From NCBI RefSeq assembly GCF_011516655.1, contig NZ_WOSV01000006.1:1-64000 (forward strand): a DNA stretch of 64,000 nucleotides, written 5' to 3'. This DNA is from Acetobacter thailandicus (lineage in GTDB: Bacteria; Pseudomonadota; Alphaproteobacteria; Acetobacterales; Acetobacteraceae). Positions 7,167 to 14,838 of this stretch are shown piece by piece; position 1 is the first letter of the stretch, and every line of letters starts with the position of its first letter. Position numbers and translations under genes: made by a program. Under the pieces are notes generated by a model, which ran no database searches, had not been told where the DNA came from, and saw only the letters and a program-made list of their open reading frames with translations.

Positions 7167-8681
7167 ATGAAGATGCGTAGTTTCTCCTGTGTGCTGATGG
7201 CCACGACACTGCTGTTTTCAGCATGCACTGTCGGGCCAAACTACCAGCGTGATGGTATGAAAGTGCCCGCCGCTTTTAAAGAGGTGGCGGAGGAGCACCC
7301 GGCGACCCCGGCTGAGATAGAGCGCACGAATAAAGAGATGACAGAGTGGTGGTCGTTGTTTAACGACCCCGTTCTGACGGATCTTGTAAAGCAGGCTATA
7401 GCCGGTAACTACGATCTGCAGATTGCGGGAACGCACATTATGGCAGAGCGCGCAGTGCGTGACCGCTCAGCCTCACAATGGTACCCACAGGTTGATGCGA
7501 ATATGGGTGCAGGTGATGTGCGGTATTCTATCAACATTGATAACTGGCCAATTCGTCCGGGCAACCCGTCTAACCGTCCGGGTGCGTCTATCATGACCTA
7601 CGGCGCATCAGCCTCGTGGGAGCTTGATGTTTTTGGTCGTATTCGCCGGGATGTTGAGGCCCATGAACGTGAGGTTGAGGCCACAATCGAAGGGCGCCGT
7701 GCCCTGCTTATGGCATTGCTGTCAGAGCTGGCCTCAGACTATATGCTGCTGCGTGTTACTCAGCTGCAGATAGGAATTGCGACCAAAAATATTCGTGTCG
7801 CCCAGGATGCATTGTCACTTGCCGAGAAGCTCTATCTCGAAGGTGTCGGTAATACGTTGCAGACAGCACAGGCACAGGCTGAGCTTGATGCGCAGATAGC
7901 CGCACGTGAACCGCTGAAAACCCGTGTCTCGCAGGTAACGCATGCGATTGCTGTGCTTTTGGGTAAAATGCCCGGTGAGCTTGAGGACCAGCTGAAAGTG
8001 CCCCGTGCGCTGCCGGTTGTTCCTGCGTTTCCTGCAACGATGCCCTCCATTGTTATGGCTAATCGTCCTGATATTCGTATGGCTGAGCGGAAATATGCTG
8101 TTGCGACAGCCCAGATCGGTGTTGCCGTGGCCAGTCTTTACCCGCATTTTGTCATACCACTGACATTTAACCCTAATGCATCAGCAATGTATCAGCTGTT
8201 TCAGGTGAATAGCATGAGCTGGAGCTTTCTGCTTATGGCCAGTATGCCGCTTATGCACGGAGGTAAACTGACGGCCGAGGTCAGAGCGGCTCAGGCTAAT
8301 GCAGAGGCCGCCCGACTGACTTATCGCCAGTCAGTGCTCAATGCTTTTAAAGAGGTTGAGGATGCGATGGCTGCCTGGCATGATGATATTGAATATGCTG
8401 AGCAGCTGCATAAAGCTGCTGAAGACAGCTCTCTTGCCAGTGAGCGGGCACGTAAACTTTATGGTGCCGGGCTTGTTGGTTTTCTTGAGGTGCTGACTAC
8501 AGAGCGGACCACCCTTAAGGCGCAGAACATGGAGGCACTTGCTAAACTTGAGCGCCTGCGTGATGCCGTTAACCTGTACACTGCACTTGGCGCAGGCTGG
8601 AAGGGTGTGGCATTGACGAACTCATCACTTCCTGTTTCTGTTGATAATCAGAACATATTAGCAAGGGCCTTCAGTCAATAA
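7167..8681 (+). CDS. NodT-family outer-membrane efflux lipoprotein
   Basis: 504 aa. The signal peptide ends in a lipobox (LLFSAC, Cys about residue 20), followed by the family start TVGPNYQRD and W-x-L-F-NDPVL. Two tandem OEP repeats carry the long helical-barrel patterns (ELASDYMLLRVTQLQI, ARKLYGAGLVGFLEVL-TER). Length fits TolC-like channels of the NodT subfamily. It would be the outer-membrane exit duct for the AaeX/HlyD set directly upstream (20-base gap), with the small membrane protein gene 19 bases downstream in the same run. Confidence 0.9.
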   Translation: MKMRSFSCVLMATTLLFSACTVGPNYQRDGMKVPAAFKEVAEEHPATPAEIERTNKEMTEWWSLFNDPVLTDLVKQAIAGNYDLQIAGTHIMAERAVRDRSASQWYPQVDANMGAGDVRYSINIDNWPIRPGNPSNRPGASIMTYGASASWELDVFGRIRRDVEAHEREVEATIEGRRALLMALLSELASDYMLLRVTQLQIGIATKNIRVAQDALSLAEKLYLEGVGNTLQTAQAQAELDAQIAAREPLKTRVSQVTHAIAVLLGKMPGELEDQLKVPRALPVVPAFPATMPSIVMANRPDIRMAERKYAVATAQIGVAVASLYPHFVIPLTFNPNASAMYQLFQVNSMSWSFLLMASMPLMHGGKLTAEVRAAQANAEAARLTYRQSVLNAFKEVEDAMAAWHDDIEYAEQLHKAAEDSSLASERARKLYGAGLVGFLEVLTTERTTLKAQNMEALAKLERLRDAVNLYTALGAGWKGVALTNSSLPVSVDNQNILARAFSQ

Positions 8682-8700
8682 TACTGAAGGATGGGTTCGT

Positions 8701-8952
8701 ATGAGAGAGTACACCATTCGCCTGTACTGGATAGCCGCCTGCCTTGTAGGCGGTTTTACGATTTTATGTGTCAGCGGCTGGTTCCTGGTGATTGATGGCT
8801 CAGCCTATGATTCTATCCTGGTGACAACACTACGCTGGCTGCCTGTGCTTACAGGAGCTTTTCTGGTGTTCTTTGGGTTTTATCTTATAAGAAAACCAAT
8901 ACCTGAAAGCCCTGAAGAGTTTTTTTATGACCCGGACCCCGGAGACCAGTAA
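8701..8952 (+). CDS. Small two-helix membrane protein of unknown function
   Basis: 83 aa with two hydrophobic segments (about residues 9-29 and 43-64) and an acidic C-terminal tail (PESPEEFFYDPDPGDQ). I do not recognise a family. An AAGGA lies ahead of the ATG and the gene starts 19 bases after the NodT stop, so it is probably the last gene of the efflux operon. A CCGGA-ACCAG / CTGGT-TCCGG hairpin overlaps its 3' end near 8941-8976 and may end transcription toward the convergent RidA gene. Confidence 0.65.
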   Translation: MREYTIRLYWIAACLVGGFTILCVSGWFLVIDGSAYDSILVTTLRWLPVLTGAFLVFFGFYLIRKPIPESPEEFFYDPDPGDQ

Positions 8953-8994
8953 GCTGTTTGCCTGCTGGTTCCGGGTATGCTTCGGGCTGAAAAA

Positions 8995-9531
8995 TTAATG
9001 TGTTTTTGCAGCTGTGCTTTTAGGTGTCGGGCGTACGGCAGTCGCTTCAATTTCGACCAGCTGACCAGGGTTTGCCAGCTGCTGCACGCCAAGAATTGAC
9101 TGTACAGGCAGATTGGGCTGCTTTGCTGTGCCAAAAAATTGTGAGTAGGCAGTCATAACACTGTCAAAATCGTGCTGCTGAGTGGTCGGGCTGGCAACAA
9201 CATAAATCTGCAGGCGTACAACATCGCCAAGAGACAGATGCAGCTTTTGCAGCATAGCTTCAAGCTGTTTGATTGCACCGGTTGTCTGAGTTTGTGTGTC
9301 ACCATAGGCAGCGATGCTGCGGGGCGGGGCGGTTTTATCCTGTACCGGTGCGCCGGTGCTGCTCAGATATACAAGGCTTGAACCACCAGGGACTTCAACA
9401 GCTGTCGCAACCGGCTGGTCAGAAATAGCCGGATAGCGCACAGTCGCATCTGAAGAGGGCGCGGCATGTGCTGACAGGCCTGAGCAGGCCAGAAGAGTAA
9501 AGGAAAAAACGAGGGGCTTCAGCAGCCGCAT
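8995..9531 (-). CDS. Exported RidA/YjgF/UK114-family protein
   Basis: 178 aa. A cleavable signal peptide (MRLLKPLVFSFTLLACSGLS, A-H-A-A cleavage) precedes a RidA-like domain. The conserved pieces are the YLSSTGAPV strand, the QTTGAIKQLEAMLQKLHLSL helix, DVVRLQIYVV, and VEIEATAVRP with the active-site-type Arg. Cytosolic RidA hydrolyses reactive enamine/imine intermediates of amino-acid metabolism; exported relatives are less understood. About 20 extra C-terminal residues are low-complexity (TPKSTAAKTH). The gene converges on the efflux operon and stands alone. Confidence 0.85.
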   Translation of the reverse strand: MRLLKPLVFSFTLLACSGLSAHAAPSSDATVRYPAISDQPVATAVEVPGGSSLVYLSSTGAPVQDKTAPPRSIAAYGDTQTQTTGAIKQLEAMLQKLHLSLGDVVRLQIYVVASPTTQQHDFDSVMTAYSQFFGTAKQPNLPVQSILGVQQLANPGQLVEIEATAVRPTPKSTAAKTH

Positions 9532-9635
9532 GACAGATAATCTCCGGTCACAAAAAGGATGATATAAGAGGTATGACCGGAGTTATAAAGATTTTGGCCG
9601 GATTGTCAGCAGGTCTCTGGTTATTTCAGGCTGGT

Positions 9636-10430
9636 TTATTGTGCAAGCAGGCGGTGTCGTAGTGTGTTTTGCAGCCCGCGCCAGTTTGTATTTGCTGTTG
9701 TGGTAACGGTATCGAACGTCGCCATCGGGCCTGCACTGGTCAGGATCGCATCGAGCCAGAGCATGGCATCCTGCTCCCGGTCTGAAAGATTTTTCTGGCA
9801 GGCCATAGCATCAAGTGCTTGCCTGCACCGCTCTATATCTGAGTTTTTCCAGTTATAGATAACCCATGGTGGGGTCAGAGCAGGGTATAATAAAAGCAAA
9901 GGAATCGTTTGTTGCGTTACACCGGCTTTCTGGCTCAGTGGTGTCAGAACGTCCATAACCGTTCTGAGGCTGGATGAGATAATATCTTTCTCAAGCATGG
10001 CTCGCCAGAGCAAGGGAGCCTGAGCATGACCAACCAGATTAAGCGGGATATAGGCTGTCCAGGCTTTAGCCGGAATATTGTTAGCTTGGAAGACCTCAGC
10101 ATGGTAATCTCTGATAGTAATCCATTTTAGAAAGCATAGCTCTCTTTTCGCACGGTACTGGGTTTTTCTGGCATCAAAAGCAGCAGCCATAAGCTCTTCG
10201 CTTATTTTTAACCATAATTTGTTATTGATGATAACACCTGTTTGTCGGGCGATACATTCGGCAAAGCGATGGGCAACACGGCCTGAAAAAAGAGACTGTT
10301 CAACAACGCCAAGGGCAAGTTTGCCATAAGGATCCCCTGCTTTGAGCAGGAATCGGTAATATTCGTTTCTGTTTTTACAGTTGTGATATGTTTCCAGAGA
10401 ATTAAAAATATTTTTGTTTTGTATGCTCAT
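9636..10430 (-). CDS. Orphan 264-aa protein, no recognised family
   Basis: Open from ATG 10430 (GAGAT upstream) to 9636. The protein is mostly helical and rich in Leu, Ala, Trp and Asn, with no signal peptide or membrane helix. Recurrent LLW-, LDAIL- and RCRQALDAMACQ-type helical segments suggest an alpha-solenoid-like fold, but no repeat is clear. Its 5' flank shares the TATCTCATGTATATATCGAA sequence (plus-strand reading) with the next copy of the upstream orphan gene, so it sits at the downstream end of a duplicated unit. AT-rich relative to core neighbours. Position beside an exported orphan and broken mobile DNA suggests accessory origin; an effector, immunity or metabolic role cannot be told apart. 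Confidence 0.55.
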   Translation of the reverse strand: MSIQNKNIFNSLETYHNCKNRNEYYRFLLKAGDPYGKLALGVVEQSLFSGRVAHRFAECIARQTGVIINNKLWLKISEELMAAAFDARKTQYRAKRELCFLKWITIRDYHAEVFQANNIPAKAWTAYIPLNLVGHAQAPLLWRAMLEKDIISSSLRTVMDVLTPLSQKAGVTQQTIPLLLLYPALTPPWVIYNWKNSDIERCRQALDAMACQKNLSDREQDAMLWLDAILTSAGPMATFDTVTTTANTNWRGLQNTLRHRLLAQ

Positions 10431-10483
10431 ATTTATCTCATGTATATATCGAATTTATTCTTTACAGTTTCTTATATTTTACG

Positions 10484-11134
10484 TCACTCTGCAACATAAA
10501 AGCGACTATAGCTGACCTTAAACCATAGATTTTTATAAAAAAATGTATCAGAACAAGAAGAAAACTCTGTTTTATTATTTTTTGCGGTGCATCTGATAAT
10601 GCGTGATGGATATGGTGCTTTATCAATATAGACCTGACTGTTACTATGTTTCAGGTGCCAAATTAGTTTATTATTTACCTGCATAATATCTGAGGGGATG
10701 ACCTGACCTAGGACAGGCTGTGGTTGTATCAGATTAAATGGAGTGTCAGGGATAGCAAGATCATCCTGTAGAAAGTTTTTCATAACCAGCTCTGCACTAA
10801 AATCTGGGTTTTTAGTCTGCACTAAAATTCTAACGTAATTTTTTGCCAGGTCAGCAACATGACCAGAGAAGTCAGGCCAGTGCACTTTTAGAAGAATACC
10901 GTCATCCACGCCGCCTTCTTGCGGCATAATGCCATCCATAAACAGAGCAGCAGGAATAGCCATCTGGCGGTCTGGTTCTTTAAAGTCTGTATTTCTGAGT
11001 ATAAAATGAACGATATTATCAGGGTTAAGCTGGGTTTCTTCTAATGGCGTATTCTGCTCAGCCACAGCCGGAGAAATATCTGTGCTTAAAACATGTGCTG
11101 CGATGAAAAAAAGAAAGGCTAAAAGCGTTTTCAT
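10484..11134 (-). CDS. Exported orphan 216-aa protein (intact copy of a duplicated family)
   Basis: The signal peptide MKTLLAFLFFIAAHVLSTDI leads to cleavage after A-V-A or nearby, giving a periplasmic or secreted protein of about 190 residues. It has two cysteines near the C-terminus (IIRC, SSCSD) that may form a disulfide. There are no membrane segments and no recognised domain. A second, truncated and frameshifted copy lies directly upstream (11146-11440), and a decayed N-terminal piece of the same family lies at about 19647-19787, so the family has been multiplied locally. It precedes the 264-aa orphan by about 50 bases on the same strand. Confidence 0.6.
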   Translation of the reverse strand: MKTLLAFLFFIAAHVLSTDISPAVAEQNTPLEETQLNPDNIVHFILRNTDFKEPDRQMAIPAALFMDGIMPQEGGVDDGILLKVHWPDFSGHVADLAKNYVRILVQTKNPDFSAELVMKNFLQDDLAIPDTPFNLIQPQPVLGQVIPSDIMQVNNKLIWHLKHSNSQVYIDKAPYPSRIIRCTAKNNKTEFSSCSDTFFYKNLWFKVSYSRFYVAE

Positions 11135-11145
11135 AATTTTATAGC

Positions 11146-11440
11146 TATCTCATGTATATATCGAAATTATTTTTTACAGTTTCTTCTATTTTCTTCCACT
11201 CTGCAACATAGGAGCGGTCGTAACTAACCTTAAACCATAGATTTTTATAAAAAAATGTCGGAACAATAAGAAAATTCTGTTTTATTATTTTTAGCAGTGC
11301 ATCTGATAATACGTGATGGATGTGGTGCTTTATCAATAAAAACCTGATTGTTACTATATTTCAGGTGCCAAATTAGTTTATTATTTACCTGCATAATATC
11401 TGAGGGGATGCTCTGTTTTGGAATTGACTTCGGCTGAATG
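11146..11440 (-). pseudogene. Truncated, frameshifted second copy of the 216-aa orphan gene
   Basis: Minus-strand reading gives IQPKSIPKQSIPSDIMQ, then VNNKLIWHLK and IDKAPHPSRIIRCTAKNNK. This parallels the C-terminal half of the intact copy (IQPQPVLGQVIPSDIMQ and so on). A 2-base loss at the CSD codons (GATACATTT in the intact copy, GACATTT here) shifts the frame and gives an early TAA. The last residues FFYKNLWFKVSY then appear in another frame. The 5' half is missing where the IS5-like remnant begins. A short frame over this region at 11145-11336 is a by-product of that shift, not a gene. Confidence 0.8.
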
Positions 11441-11514
11441 ATCCGCTGGCGCAGGCTGGTGAAGGATTATGAGAAACAGATCGACGTGACAGCAGGTATA
11501 ATCCGCATCACTAG
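11441..11514 (+). pseudogene. C-terminal remnant of an IS5-type transposase
   Basis: The plus strand encodes IRWRRLVKDYEKQIDVTAGI followed by IRITS. This resembles the C-terminus of IS5-group DDE transposases (R-RRLVKDYE, then an A-I-I hydrophobic end). Only about 24 codons remain. It abuts the truncated orphan copy on its left and is interrupted on its right by the IS701-family element. Confidence 0.6.
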
Positions 11515-12843
11515 CACTACAGTTGCATTTTGTGTTGAGTTCTGAATTTATGGGTAACCATGATGCAGGATATGATGAGTTGTGGTGCGTCTGTTGAAGA
11601 GACGCTGGAATTGTGGGCATCCGGACTTCGATCAGTAAAAGAGCGGATGGTGCCGCTGTTTACGCAGAAACCGCAGGAGATCCTGGTCCATGGCGGCAGC
11701 AGGCGCTTCTGGGGCGCGGGCACTGGGATGCCGATGCTCTGCGTGATGTCGTCAGGGATTATGTGATCGAGCATCTGGGCACTGAAGAGGGCGTGCTGGT
11801 CATTGATGAGACCGGTTTTCTGAAGAAAGGTGAGGCGTCCTGCGGTGTGGGGCGGCAGTATACGGGTTCTGCCGGCAAGATCACGAACTGCCAGATTGGT
11901 GTATTTGCCACCTATGTCTCGGCGCGAGGCCATGCCTTTGTCGACCGTGCCCTGTATCTTCCAAAAGACTGGACGTCGAGCCGTGAGCGCCTGAAGCAGG
12001 CCCACGTTCCCGATGACGTGGTGTTTGCAACCAAACCGGCGTTAGCCTCGATGATGATTGAGCGGAATATTGAGGCCGGCGTGCCCTTCCGCTGGGTTGC
12101 TGCAGACAGCGTGTATGGTATTGGCGATGTAGAACGCACGCTTCGCCAGGCAGGGATTGGATATGTCCTTGGCGTCAGAGGCAATCACTGGTTCGGGTCA
12201 TGGGCGACAAACCCGCTGATTGCAGGAGAAGCCAAAGATATTGCTACGGATCTGCCAGAGCAGGACTGGCACCGTCTGTCTGCGGGACACGGCACAAAAG
12301 GTGAGCGGCTGTATGACTGGGCGTATCTTCCGCTTGCTGACCTGGATACTGAAGAATTTGACTGCTCTCTAGCCGGATTATGGACACGTGGCCTGCTGAT
12401 CCGTCGAAACATCGTCGATGGAGACCTTGTCTATTTTACGACCTGGTGCCCAAAGGGGACAACCATTCAGAAACTCGTGAACGTTGAAGGCACGCGCTGG
12501 AGGGTCGAAGAATGTTTCGAGACGGCCAAAAACGCATTCGGTCTTGATCATAACGAAACCCGCTCCTGGCATGGCTGGCATCGGCACGTCTCTCTGGTCA
12601 TGCTCGCCTATGCTGTCATGGCCAGTGTTCGTTACCAGGCAAACTCACTGAAACCGAAAAAAACACTGCACCGGACACGACAGTCCTGGTCCGCTGGTCT
12701 ATTCAGGAAATCAGGCGTCTCGTCGTAAAACTCTCTCAGCGCAGACTGCCCGTCGCCCACATCCTCAGGTGGTCCGTCTTTCGACGAACACATCAGGCCA
12801 GCGCTATCCGCGCTCACTCACGACATAAAATGCAACTGTAGTG
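11515..12843 (+). mobile_element. IS701-family insertion sequence, 1329 bp
   Basis: Both ends are visible. The left end reads CACTACAGTTGCATTTTGTG and the complement of the right end reads CACTACAGTTGCATTTTATG, so at least 17 terminal bases are identical. The element is flanked by a 4-base direct repeat CTAG (11511-11514 and 12844-12847), matching the YTAR target duplication known for IS701-family elements. It carries one transposase gene broken by an internal deletion and a second frameshift, so it can move only with help from another copy. Confidence 0.92.
11560..12841 (+). pseudogene. IS701-family transposase, disrupted
   Basis: The frame from ATG 11560 gives MMQDMMSCGASVEETLELWA and continues to VKERMVPLFTQ, the normal family N-terminus. 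At about 11670 the reading must shift to reach ETAGDPGPWRQQALLGRGHW. About 25-30 residues expected between these (the AFLDGLLG-RKTGWM segment of relatives) are missing, which indicates an internal deletion. The DDE core is then open: VIDETGFLKKG, the SAGKITNCQIGVF block, WVAADSVYG and the WRVEECFETAKN glutamate region. At about 12660, around an A7 run, a second shift is needed to reach APDTTVLVRWSIQEIRRLVV and the family end RAHSRHKMQL. The stop lies inside the right terminal repeat. Confidence 0.88.
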
Positions 12844-12924
12844 CTAGTTTTCTGGTTTTTATATCAGCGATATTTCCTGTAAGTATCATAGCTCTGCAGA
12901 GTGTGGCAGAAAATGATTTCTCGA

Positions 12925-13563
12925 TTAACTATTATAACGCTTTATTAAAGGGTCTCTTATTTCAAGAATGTCAGCATAATGAACTAAATCAGCAAAAGAT
13001 CGTGCTCCCATTTTTTTCATTGCATGTGCACGATGTGTTTTTATAGATATGAGGCTCAGGTTAAGACGATCAGCAATTTGTTTATTCATAAGCCCCGAAG
13101 TTGCTAAAATCATCACTTCTTTTTCTCTTTCTGAGAGTGATGAATATTTATTTTTTATTCGTTTTTGTAATTCAATATTTTTATTCTGAGACTTCCATAA
13201 ATCAAGAGCCTCATGTACCGATTTAAGTAATGTGTTATGTGAAAAAGGCTTTGTAAAAAAATCAATGGCCCCGGCTTTTATCCCTCTTACTGATAAAGGT
13301 ATGGTTCCGTGACCACTCATAATGATGACAGGGATATGCAGACCAGCCTCATTTATTGTGTCCTGCAAGTCTAATCCATTTTTCTGTCCTAATTTGATAT
13401 CAAGAAGCAAGCATACTGGTTCATCTGGTAGTTTAAATAATAAAAATTCTTCCGGATCAGAAAATAAATGAACTATAAAATTTTTAGAACGAAAAAAACT
13501 ATCTAATGAATCTCTGATCTCTTCATCATCATCTACAATAATAATATGTGGAGAATATTCCAT
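12925..13563 (-). CDS. FixJ/NarL-type response regulator
   Basis: 212 aa. The receiver domain occupies residues about 5-120, with the acidic pair DDD11-13, phosphoacceptor D55 (LLLDIKLG), Ser/Gly of MSGHG near 83, and K105 (FTKPF). The C-terminal LuxR-type helix-turn-helix (about 143-205) has SLSEREKEVM, NKQIADRLNLSLISIKTHR and MKKMGARS. It pairs with the histidine kinase gene ending 5 bases upstream. Base composition is far more AT-rich than the flanking core genes, which suggests transfer. Targets are unknown; the divergently encoded TonB receptor beyond the kinase gene is the natural candidate. Confidence 0.9.
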   Translation of the reverse strand: MEYSPHIIIVDDDEEIRDSLDSFFRSKNFIVHLFSDPEEFLLFKLPDEPVCLLLDIKLGQKNGLDLQDTINEAGLHIPVIIMSGHGTIPLSVRGIKAGAIDFFTKPFSHNTLLKSVHEALDLWKSQNKNIELQKRIKNKYSSLSEREKEVMILATSGLMNKQIADRLNLSLISIKTHRAHAMKKMGARSFADLVHYADILEIRDPLIKRYNS

Positions 13564-13568
13564 CGTTA

Positions 13569-14681
13569 TTAACTTGATATGTTCTGTGCAGCAGGAAAAG
13601 AAATGGTAATTTCTGCTCCTGAAGGAGAGAGATTTTCAGCTTTTATAGTCCCGTTATGAGCTTCGGCAATTGTCTGGCAAATTGAAAGCCCTATACCCAT
13701 ACCCGTATTTTTAGTTGTATAAAATGGTTCAAAGCATGATTGTATATCAGAGTTTTTGAATCCATTACCATTATCCTGTATTTTTATTTCAATATTATTT
13801 ATTTTTTCAGGTGAATTTTTTAATATAATATGTATTAAACCTGAATTATCCTGTGATTTTTTTATGGATTCAATGGATTTTAATAATATATTTATTATAA
13901 GCTGCTGAATTTCAATTTTATTCCCATTAATAAAAACATTTTTTGAATTATAATTCCTTATAATTTCAATATTACTTAATGAATAATAAGGTTCAATAAT
14001 AAAAATGGAATCGTTTATAATGTTTTTTAAATTAATAAGTTCTTCTCGTAAAATATAATTTTCTCGTGTTAACTCACGGATATTTTTAATAATTTTTGCA
14101 GCACGCTGTGTATTGGAATCAATTTTTTTTAAGCAATATAATAGTTCTTTTATGTCGGGAGACGGTCGATTTATCCAGGATATTCCTGATTGAGCAAAGG
14201 TTGAAATTGCAGACAGAGGCTGGTTAACTTCATGTGCTATGGTGATTCCTATTTGACCGATAGCTTTAATACGATCGGCATGAGCTAACATTCTGGATTG
14301 TTTATCAAGAGATTCTCTTGCTTTTTTATTATTTTCAGTAATCGTTGTTACTGTAATTATCGATATAATACCAAGTATTAATCTTGAATAATTATTATTG
14401 AATAAAGTTTCATTGTGAACGATAAAGAAACCACAAAACTCTAAAAATATACATAATGTTGCAATAACCCTTAATGTAAATATATTGCATTTATGCGATA
14501 AAATTATAATGACTATGACATAAAGAACGCCAAATGCATCATGTGATGGTATTGATGTGATTAAAAAAATAATTGCTGAAATTATAATTGCTGAAAACCA
14601 TCGTAAAATATCTGAATTATTATAATGTTTATTTATATTGTCTGTTATCGAGTGGAAACTTTTTTTCATTATATTCAGCAT
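13569..14681 (-). CDS. Membrane sensor histidine kinase, FixL/DctB-like HisKA-HATPase
   Basis: 370 aa. Three to four hydrophobic segments lie in the first 112 residues with almost no periplasmic loop. The dimerisation domain follows with H150 in HEVNQPLSAIS, the H-box type found in FixL/DctB/TodS kinases. The ATPase domain has the N-box (QQLIINILLKSIESI, with Asn), DNGNGF (G1) and NTGMGIGLSICQTIAEAHNG (F/G2). The lack of a sensor loop suggests it senses through its membrane part or a partner. Its codons are strikingly AT-rich, with many Asn, Ile and Lys residues, unlike neighbours at 2-9 kb or 20 kb onward. The gene is coupled to the FixJ-like regulator. Confidence 0.9.
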   Translation of the reverse strand: MLNIMKKSFHSITDNINKHYNNSDILRWFSAIIISAIIFLITSIPSHDAFGVLYVIVIIILSHKCNIFTLRVIATLCIFLEFCGFFIVHNETLFNNNYSRLILGIISIITVTTITENNKKARESLDKQSRMLAHADRIKAIGQIGITIAHEVNQPLSAISTFAQSGISWINRPSPDIKELLYCLKKIDSNTQRAAKIIKNIRELTRENYILREELINLKNIINDSIFIIEPYYSLSNIEIIRNYNSKNVFINGNKIEIQQLIINILLKSIESIKKSQDNSGLIHIILKNSPEKINNIEIKIQDNGNGFKNSDIQSCFEPFYTTKNTGMGIGLSICQTIAEAHNGTIKAENLSPSGAEITISFPAAQNISS

Positions 14682-14739
14682 AATATAAATATGGTGCCTA
14701 AACTTATATGTATATCACAGCAAAAATTTTGTTAAAAAC

Positions 14740-14755
14740 CTATACCTAGGTATAG
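14740..14755. promoter_or_regulatory. Perfect 16-bp palindrome in the divergent promoter region
   Basis: CTATACCTAGGTATAG reads the same on both strands and lies between the kinase gene (start 14681, minus) and the TonB receptor (start 14839, plus). A dyad of this length in a divergent promoter region is a likely operator. The NarL-type response regulator encoded in the same locus is one candidate ligand, but this is inference. Confidence 0.5.
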
Positions 14756-14838
14756 ACCCGAAAACCATAATTTGCAATTGTGACACATTCTCATTTGTGT
14801 TTTTTATGCCCTACTTTGTTTGTCACGAAAGCATTGAA

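Larger units (their letters stand above)
10434..11440. repeat. Tandem duplication unit of the 216-aa orphan gene (second copy truncated)
   Basis: The sequence from 10434 (TATCTCATGTATATATCGA) to about 10727 recurs from 11146 to about 11440 with roughly 85-90% identity by eye. The repeat period is 712 bases. The unit holds the gene 3' part plus its downstream spacer. The second copy is cut at about 11440 by the junction to an IS5-like remnant. Confidence 0.8.

Noticed and set aside
11145-11336. 63-codon minus-strand frame next to the orphan gene
   Set aside because: It runs partly out of frame through the degraded second copy of the duplicated gene; codons before FFYKNLW do not match the parent frame. 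Treated as part of the pseudogene.
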